Positions 59,196 through 64,000 of a DNA stretch of 64,000 nt are shown here, piece by piece. The DNA is from an uncultured Cytophagales bacterium (GTDB lineage: Bacteria > Bacteroidota > Bacteroidia > Cytophagales > Thermoflexibacteraceae), in contig CALHUI010000006.1 of assembly GCA_938039675.1 (NCBI GenBank), forward strand, positions 1 to 64,000, given 5' to 3'. A program made the position numbers and the translations under genes. Under the pieces are notes generated by a model. It worked only from the letters and a program-made list of their open reading frames with translations, had not been told where the DNA came from and made no database searches. The stretch's first letter is position 1, and each line of letters starts with the position of its first letter.

Positions 59196-61431
59196 GTGCC
59201 ATTGCAGACTCTGCCTCTAATGCCTTGGGGCTTAACGACGGGTCTTTGGGAAGTACTACTGTAAATTCAGACCCTTTGCCTTCTACGCTGTTTACAATGA
59301 TGCGACCGCCCAACCGTTCGGTCAGCAGTTTAACGATGGAAAGTCCCAACCCAGTGGAACTTTCTCCACCGGTTGGACGGGCTGACAATCGCTGAAATTT
59401 TTTGAACAGCCGCTTATGGTCTTCTTCGCTAATACCCGGGCCTTCATCTTTCACTGAAATATACAGTTGCATGTTAGTCTCTTTGACTTTCAGATAAATA
59501 TTGCTGCCGTATGGCGAAAACTTAATGGCATTAGACACCAGATTTTCCATGATGCGCTTCAAGTATTCGCGGTCTGTGCTAATCATGGCATCGTCTGCTT
59601 TGTTTTGGAAATGCAAACGAATGGATTTCATATCAGCTTGATGGCGGAAACTTCTTAATAATTCGGGTAAGAAAATGGCTAAACTTATTTCCTCATGCGA
59701 AGTTTCGATGGTTTGTCCCTGTTCAATGGCATTGATATCGAGCAAATTGTCAATAAACCGCGTACCTTCCAATGCCGACTTGCGAATGATGGTTACATAG
59801 TTGCGCTGTTCTTCGTTGAGTTCGCCCACTACAGGCAGCAATTGGGCAATGTTCACTACCTTGCTCAAAGGCGATTTGAGGTCATGTGCCACAATATCCA
59901 TCAAACTGTTTTTCTCATTGTTCAACTCTTCCAATCGGAGATTTTTACGTGCAATTTCTTCCTGTTGTATCATCAGCAACTCATTTTGCGAACGGATTTT
60001 GTCGTTTTGTCGGTTGATTTCTTCCATTCGCAAAGCGAGTTCCTCTTTCTTGCGGTTGATGCTTTTATTAACAATGAAGAATACCAACACCACTAAAAAC
60101 AGGAAACCTGCTACGCTGAGGGCTGCCAACAGTTGAATGCGCGATTTTTCTCTGTTGGCTTGCTGCTCTTGTAAGATACGCTCTTTGTCCTCTTCGGCTT
60201 TGCGCAATCTCTCATTAGCCAAAGTAAGCTCTTTTTCCATAAGCGTATCGGCCGAAGGTCGCTTGCCTATTTGCTTTAAAATGCTTTTGATTTCCAAATG
60301 AGCTTTTTTGTAGGCTTCATCATTCTTGTCGGTGATGTTTTCCAGTATTTGAATTTGTCGGGTCAGTCTTTCGCGTTGCTCCCTGGTAAAACTGCGGTCA
60401 GCATTGATACGCAGTTTAATTTTTTCAATTTCTTGTTCCATCAGGCTGTTGCGGTCGCCTAACATGCGGATGAGACTCTCCAATTGAGCTTCTAGCGTAA
60501 GAGCATCACCTGAAATATCTACGGATTTGACAACAGGCTTAACAAATACTTTAACCATGTAGTTGTTGTCATCAACCAGTTGATTTTCAATATTATAGCC
60601 TTCTATGTCGAGCTCATTACCGATTTTTAGCGCAACAATGCCTTTTGCATCGGTTGTAACCGATTGTCCGCCGATAACAAAGTGTTTATTGGCCAAAGCC
60701 TGTTTAGTAGCGTAATTAAGCAACATCAAACGGGTTTCATCGGTCGCGCGTTTTTCTGCTATCGGCTGTTTCTGTTCGGCGACTTTGGCGCGCGCCGCTA
60801 TAATGCGCACAATACCGTTCCGTTCCGACACGACATTAGCCGGCAGCCCGTCCACAAAAAAGCTATAGTTCTTATCTCCTACAACATCTGCTTGATAGGG
60901 AAGATTGAGCTTGATAAGCCCCCATTGCGAGGCTTTGATTTGCAATGTATCATTGTTTTTAGGCCCTTTGAAAACGATGGTTGCATTGCCGCAGGGTTGC
61001 CCGTCGGGATAATTAATAGAAAGAGTAACAGGCTTTACTTTTTGTAACTTAACCGTGATTTTTCCTGCCTCCTTATCTATCGTCCACCCCTTATAAACAG
61101 GCTGATAGAGTGCGTCTCCATCCGATTGCAGGTTGGTTTTTACATCAAATATCCACTGGGCATTGCGAGGCAGCAGCAGCAGACCTTTTCCTTTGAAAAC
61201 GCTTGCCTTTTCCTTTTTGTTAAAAATGACCGTGCCTTTTTCTGCGACAAGAGTGCCTTCTTCGTCGGTTAATTCTACTCTGTACTCGGCTTTTTTTTGC
61301 GCATATGTGCTAAGGGCTGCTCCTAAACACAAACAGCAATACAGAAAAACCTGTAATATCTTTTTTACAGGTGCTTTTGCTATGTGTGTGTTAAACACAG
61401 GCAAGATTTGCATATGTTGGGATACAACCAT
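59182..61431 (-). CDS. Membrane histidine kinase with a large periplasmic domain
   Basis: A 749-residue sensor kinase. A signal sequence or anchor lies near residues 24-45, followed by an extracytoplasmic region rich in beta strands (about 45-310; PVTLSINYPDGQPCGNATIV, IEGYNIENQLVDDNNYM). A helical stretch, a TM helix at about 440-460 (LLAALSVAGFLFLVVLVFFI) and a coiled coil follow, then HisKA with the phosphorylatable His in DIVAHDLKSPLSKVV and HATPase motifs N (NLVSNAIKFS), G1 (KDEGPGIS) and G2 (GLGLSIVK). It has no receiver domain, and no response-regulator gene is adjacent, so its partner is unlinked. The start is uncertain; a GTG lies 24 bp upstream. Confidence 0.85.
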   Translation of the reverse strand: MVVSQHMQILPVFNTHIAKAPVKKILQVFLYCCLCLGAALSTYAQKKAEYRVELTDEEGTLVAEKGTVIFNKKEKASVFKGKGLLLLPRNAQWIFDVKTNLQSDGDALYQPVYKGWTIDKEAGKITVKLQKVKPVTLSINYPDGQPCGNATIVFKGPKNNDTLQIKASQWGLIKLNLPYQADVVGDKNYSFFVDGLPANVVSERNGIVRIIAARAKVAEQKQPIAEKRATDETRLMLLNYATKQALANKHFVIGGQSVTTDAKGIVALKIGNELDIEGYNIENQLVDDNNYMVKVFVKPVVKSVDISGDALTLEAQLESLIRMLGDRNSLMEQEIEKIKLRINADRSFTREQRERLTRQIQILENITDKNDEAYKKAHLEIKSILKQIGKRPSADTLMEKELTLANERLRKAEEDKERILQEQQANREKSRIQLLAALSVAGFLFLVVLVFFIVNKSINRKKEELALRMEEINRQNDKIRSQNELLMIQQEEIARKNLRLEELNNEKNSLMDIVAHDLKSPLSKVVNIAQLLPVVGELNEEQRNYVTIIRKSALEGTRFIDNLLDINAIEQGQTIETSHEEISLAIFLPELLRSFRHQADMKSIRLHFQNKADDAMISTDREYLKRIMENLVSNAIKFSPYGSNIYLKVKETNMQLYISVKDEGPGISEEDHKRLFKKFQRLSARPTGGESSTGLGLSIVKLLTERLGGRIIVNSVEGKGSEFTVVLPKDPSLSPKALEAESAMALKQS

Positions 61432-61479
61432 TGATGACAGCAATTTATATAGCACAATTCTAACGAAAAATGTATGAAT

Positions 61480-62568
61480 TTATTGAGTGTTCATGCTGTC
61501 GGCTATCAATTGATGAAAATGATGCACGCCCGTTTCATAGCGCGGCGAGTAGCGCCCCGACTTGTAGAAGCGTGAGCGAACCCCCAGTTGCACGCTTTCC
61601 ACCACTGCCTCATCTTCGCGCTCTACCTTGTCGATCTGGGCGGCTGTTTGCTGACTAAATCGCTGAGGGTCATACACATAGGTGATAAAACGCACCTTGC
61701 ATAAGTCGGGCTGCAAGGGTTTGACCACATTCACGGACAGCCCCCAAGGATAGAAATTCAGCATCAAATTCGGGAAAATCCAGAAGTAATAGGCGGCTAT
61801 TTCCTTGCCTTTGTCGGGGTGTCCTTCGGGCAGTGCAAAACTGTCCGAACCTTTGCTTGCATAGCCTACTTGCAAATTCATAAAACCATGAATTTCAGTA
61901 GTATATGTAGCAAAATCCAGCAGTACGTTTAGGTCGGGATGCACGAAGGGGATATGGAAACCTTCCAGATAATTTTCACAATACAGTGCCCAGTGTGCTC
62001 GCACGAGGTAGTCGCGAGAGGTCAGCGGCTCGTAGCGGAAACGCTCAAAGTCCAGAAAACCGATGCGCCTGTCCATTTCGGCAAGCACGGGTGCTAAATC
62101 CCACTGCGGATTGAGTGCGGCAAACAAAAACCGATGCCATTTTTGCAGCGGCACCTGCGCAAGGTTATCGGCTTCCGACGGGAAATCGCAAACGTCTTTA
62201 AATTCGGGCATGTGTTCAAACTTCCCGTTGAGGGCAAACCGCCGCCCATGATACCCGCAGATGATTTTGCAGCACTTGCCCGACCGCTGCACCAACACCT
62301 TGCCCCGATGCGTGCAAACATTGCTCAAACAGCGAATTTCGCCCTGTTCGTCGGAGGCAAGCAGCAGCGGTTCGTTCAAATAGCCGTCTAACAGCATCAG
62401 TGGCTGTACGTGCTGCGGCAGTTGCACCGCGGCATCATCGCCGAGCCATTGCCACGAGCGGGCAAATATTTTCTCTTTCGCCGCCTCAAAGTACAACGGT
62501 TCGGTATAAAACTGCGTAGGGAGGGTGTGTGCCTTGCAAATATCCGAAGAGATGTTAAAAATTTCCAT
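61480..62568 (-). CDS. Rieske-type aromatic-ring/quaternary-amine oxygenase alpha subunit
   Basis: A 362-residue non-heme iron oxygenase. The Rieske 2Fe-2S ligands are in CTHRGK and CGYHGRRF. The mononuclear iron site has the conserved NYLEGFHIPFVHPDL pattern with two histidines, and a later Asp is expected from DFATYT onward. The length and motif spacing resemble choline/carnitine monooxygenase-type subunits more than benzoate or biphenyl dioxygenases, but the substrate cannot be fixed. No ferredoxin reductase or small subunit is nearby, so the electron donor must be encoded elsewhere. It has a perfect -7 element 40 bases upstream. Confidence 0.85.
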   Translation of the reverse strand: MEIFNISSDICKAHTLPTQFYTEPLYFEAAKEKIFARSWQWLGDDAAVQLPQHVQPLMLLDGYLNEPLLLASDEQGEIRCLSNVCTHRGKVLVQRSGKCCKIICGYHGRRFALNGKFEHMPEFKDVCDFPSEADNLAQVPLQKWHRFLFAALNPQWDLAPVLAEMDRRIGFLDFERFRYEPLTSRDYLVRAHWALYCENYLEGFHIPFVHPDLNVLLDFATYTTEIHGFMNLQVGYASKGSDSFALPEGHPDKGKEIAAYYFWIFPNLMLNFYPWGLSVNVVKPLQPDLCKVRFITYVYDPQRFSQQTAAQIDKVEREDEAVVESVQLGVRSRFYKSGRYSPRYETGVHHFHQLIADSMNTQ

Positions 62569-62575
62569 TTTTTAG

Positions 62576-62633
62576 ATTCGTTCGTAACGTTTGGTATGAT
62601 TCGTTAATCAAAGATATGCGAATGAAAACGAAT
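62576..62633. promoter_or_regulatory. Repeated ATTCGTT boxes around the Rieske promoter
   Basis: ATTCGTT occurs at 62576-62582 and 62599-62605, and its inverse AACGAAT at 62627-62633, with a related GCGAATG at 62618-62624. Two boxes lie downstream and two upstream of the -7 element at 62609-62616, an arrangement that suggests a regulator-binding region. Confidence 0.4.
62609..62616 (-). promoter_or_regulatory. Promoter -7 element of the Rieske oxygenase gene
   Basis: On the minus strand TATCTTTG is a perfect TAnnTTTG, 40 bases upstream of the ATG. Confidence 0.55.
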
Positions 62634-62725
62634 AAACATTTCGGGATACGGGACATACGTCGCATGTCGCTGCAAGCCGTCAATTATCACATTTTTCGTA
62701 ATTTACTCACAAACTAACATCGCCA

Positions 62726-64000
62726 TGAGCTTACTGCCTGTTTTTTGGAGCTTGCTTTCTCTTTGGTTAGCACCGGCTTCCGTGCAAACACATCAACAAA
62801 CTTCTGACCGTCAAATTGTTACAAACATGCCGCCCGATTCGCTCTATTACCGCCGCCTGTGGAAATCGGTGGATTCGCTTTTACAAAAAAGCCTTGAAAA
62901 ACAGGCACTTGTAAAGGTTACGGAAATCTACAAACGCGCCGCCGCCGAGCAAAACCATCCGCAGCAAATCAAGGCATTTGTACAGCAAATCGCACTGCGC
63001 AGCACCACCGAAGAGGAGGAGCAAAAACTCTTCAAAACCCTTGGCGAAGAAGCCGAACGGCAACCCACCCCCGCCAAACAGGTCTTGCGTTATTTTTTGG
63101 CAAAAAACTATGCCGACTATTTGAGCAACAACTTATGGCGCATAGAAGACCGCACCGCCACTGCCAATGAAGGCAGTTCGGACGACCCCGAAACGTGGAG
63201 CATACGCAAGTGGCGTGCTGAAATCCGTCGGCTTTACTTGGCTTCGTTGGAAGATGCGCCCATATTGCAAAAAATCCGCATAGAAGAGTGGCGCGAGCTG
63301 TTCAGTGCCAGCCTCAACCCTAACCAATCGGAGTTGGAAGGTAGCCCTAACCGTCGCTATCGCCCTACGCTCTACGACTTTTTGGCACATGCCGCCGTTG
63401 ATTACCTTATCAATTCGGAGAGCATCTATGAAAAAACGGCGCAACCTTTTGAAATCGGTTCTGCGGAGTTTTTTGTACCACTGCCCGACTTTGAAAAGCT
63501 CACGTTCAACACCCGCGACACGGCAAACACCCAATTGGCAGCCGTGCGCATTTTGCAGCAGTTGGCAGCTTTCCACAGGCAGGCTAACCGCATGGACGCA
63601 CTGGCTGATTTAGACCTCAAACGCCTTGACCTCATGTATCGGCACGCCACCTTTGCCGATAAGGACAACGCCTACGAGCAGGCACTTGTTGCAGCCGAAA
63701 AAACCTATGCCGCCACGCCCGTCGCTGCCGATTTTGCCTACGAGCAGGCGGTTTTATATCGGGAGCAGGGGCAAAAGTTCAACCGCCTGATGCCCGACGA
63801 CCCCAACCGCTTCATGCTGAAAAAATCGCTGGAAATTGCCGAAGCAACTGTCAAAAAATACCCCAAAACACAAGGGGCAAACAATTGCCAACAACTGATT
63901 CAGCGGCTGAAAATGAGCAGTTTTTCGGTCAAAGCCGAAGCCGTGAATCCGCCGCAGCAGCCCTTCCGAATCTTGCTGACGCATCAAAACTTGCCGCAAG
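62726..64000 (+). CDS. Alpha-2-macroglobulin family protein, N-terminal part (partial)
   Basis: The frame from ATG 62726 is open to the window end (425 codons). It starts with a hydrophobic signal-like segment (LLPVFWSLLSLWLAPASV) and contains the helical repeat-like N-terminal region typical of Bacteroidota alpha-2-macroglobulins: LYYRRLWKSVDSLLQKSLEK, ALVKVTEIYKRAAAEQNHPQ, DDPETWSIRKWRAEIRRLYL and RPTLYDFLAHAAVDYL. The bait region and any thioester (CxEQ) lie beyond the window. Such proteins trap foreign proteases or act in the cell envelope as colonisation factors. It is divergent from the Rieske gene. Confidence 0.75.

Overview
The window comes from a chromosome of a Bacteroidota bacterium, most likely a member of the Cytophagales or a close relative. 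The signs are a type IX secretion C-terminal sorting domain at the left edge, promoters of the TAnnTTTG type, a BatC-like TPR protein, a TamL-type lipoprotein, a DUF5686 outer-membrane protein, an alpha-2-macroglobulin with the Bacteroidota-style N-terminus, and SpoIIE-type sensor phosphatases. Base composition looks mid-range (not computed). There is no prophage, insertion sequence, CRISPR array or rRNA; the only RNA gene found is tRNA-Arg(ACG) at 17.4 kb.

Layout. 0-9.4 kb: a secreted-protein tail, a Tat-type flavoprotein, a glutaminyl cyclotransferase lipoprotein, pyrF-ogt, an FGE-fold protein, guaA, gpmI and two small genes. 9.4-17.3 kb: recG, a SulP transporter, a dicarboxylate/amino-acid symporter followed by an orphan ABC ATPase, and hemW. 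17.3-21.5 kb: tRNA-Arg, a DUF5686 protein and a sterol-desaturase-like membrane oxygenase. 21.6-28.5 kb: pdxJ with a nonsense-interrupted monooxygenase gene, then a long plus-strand run yqeY-cvpA-rpe-dienoyl-CoA isomerase-sua5-CLC-ppa. The last two look like a fluoride-tolerance pair. 28.5-36.1 kb: an A-type Fe-S carrier, an MFS transporter, a SpoIIE phosphatase, an HDAC-like deacetylase, an orphan BatC-like protein, and an Fnr-type regulator next to a double UspA gene. The UspA gene has a Crp/Fnr-like dyad at the class II activator position. 36.2-45.2 kb: a heavily frameshifted Gfo/Idh oxidoreductase, tamL, a 59-residue membrane protein, a YjjG-like phosphatase, a Tat-type M24 peptidase, proC and cystathionine beta-synthase.

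45.4-54.0 kb, all on the minus strand, is the most unusual region. Nine genes encode a hydantoinase-A-like ATPase, an SDR, a STAS-like protein, a HapK-like barrel, an HpcH-type aldolase, a LeuC/LeuD-like hydro-lyase with a rewritten small-subunit substrate loop, a triple-repeat membrane protein lying between the two hydro-lyase genes, and a lipocalin-like protein. I infer a catabolic pathway for an unknown organic acid or lactam; I know of no described pathway with this gene set.

54-64 kb: an rRNA/tRNA methyltransferase, fmt, a coiled-coil/lipoprotein pair, a HAD hydrolase, a broken DUF4178 gene, a sensor kinase, a lone Rieske oxygenase and the start of an alpha-2-macroglobulin.

A dispersed palindromic repeat of about 90 bp, with a conserved A/T-rich tail, occurs in three full copies and several partial ones in gaps between genes. 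Three genes (monooxygenase, oxidoreductase, DUF4178) are disrupted while their neighbours are intact.
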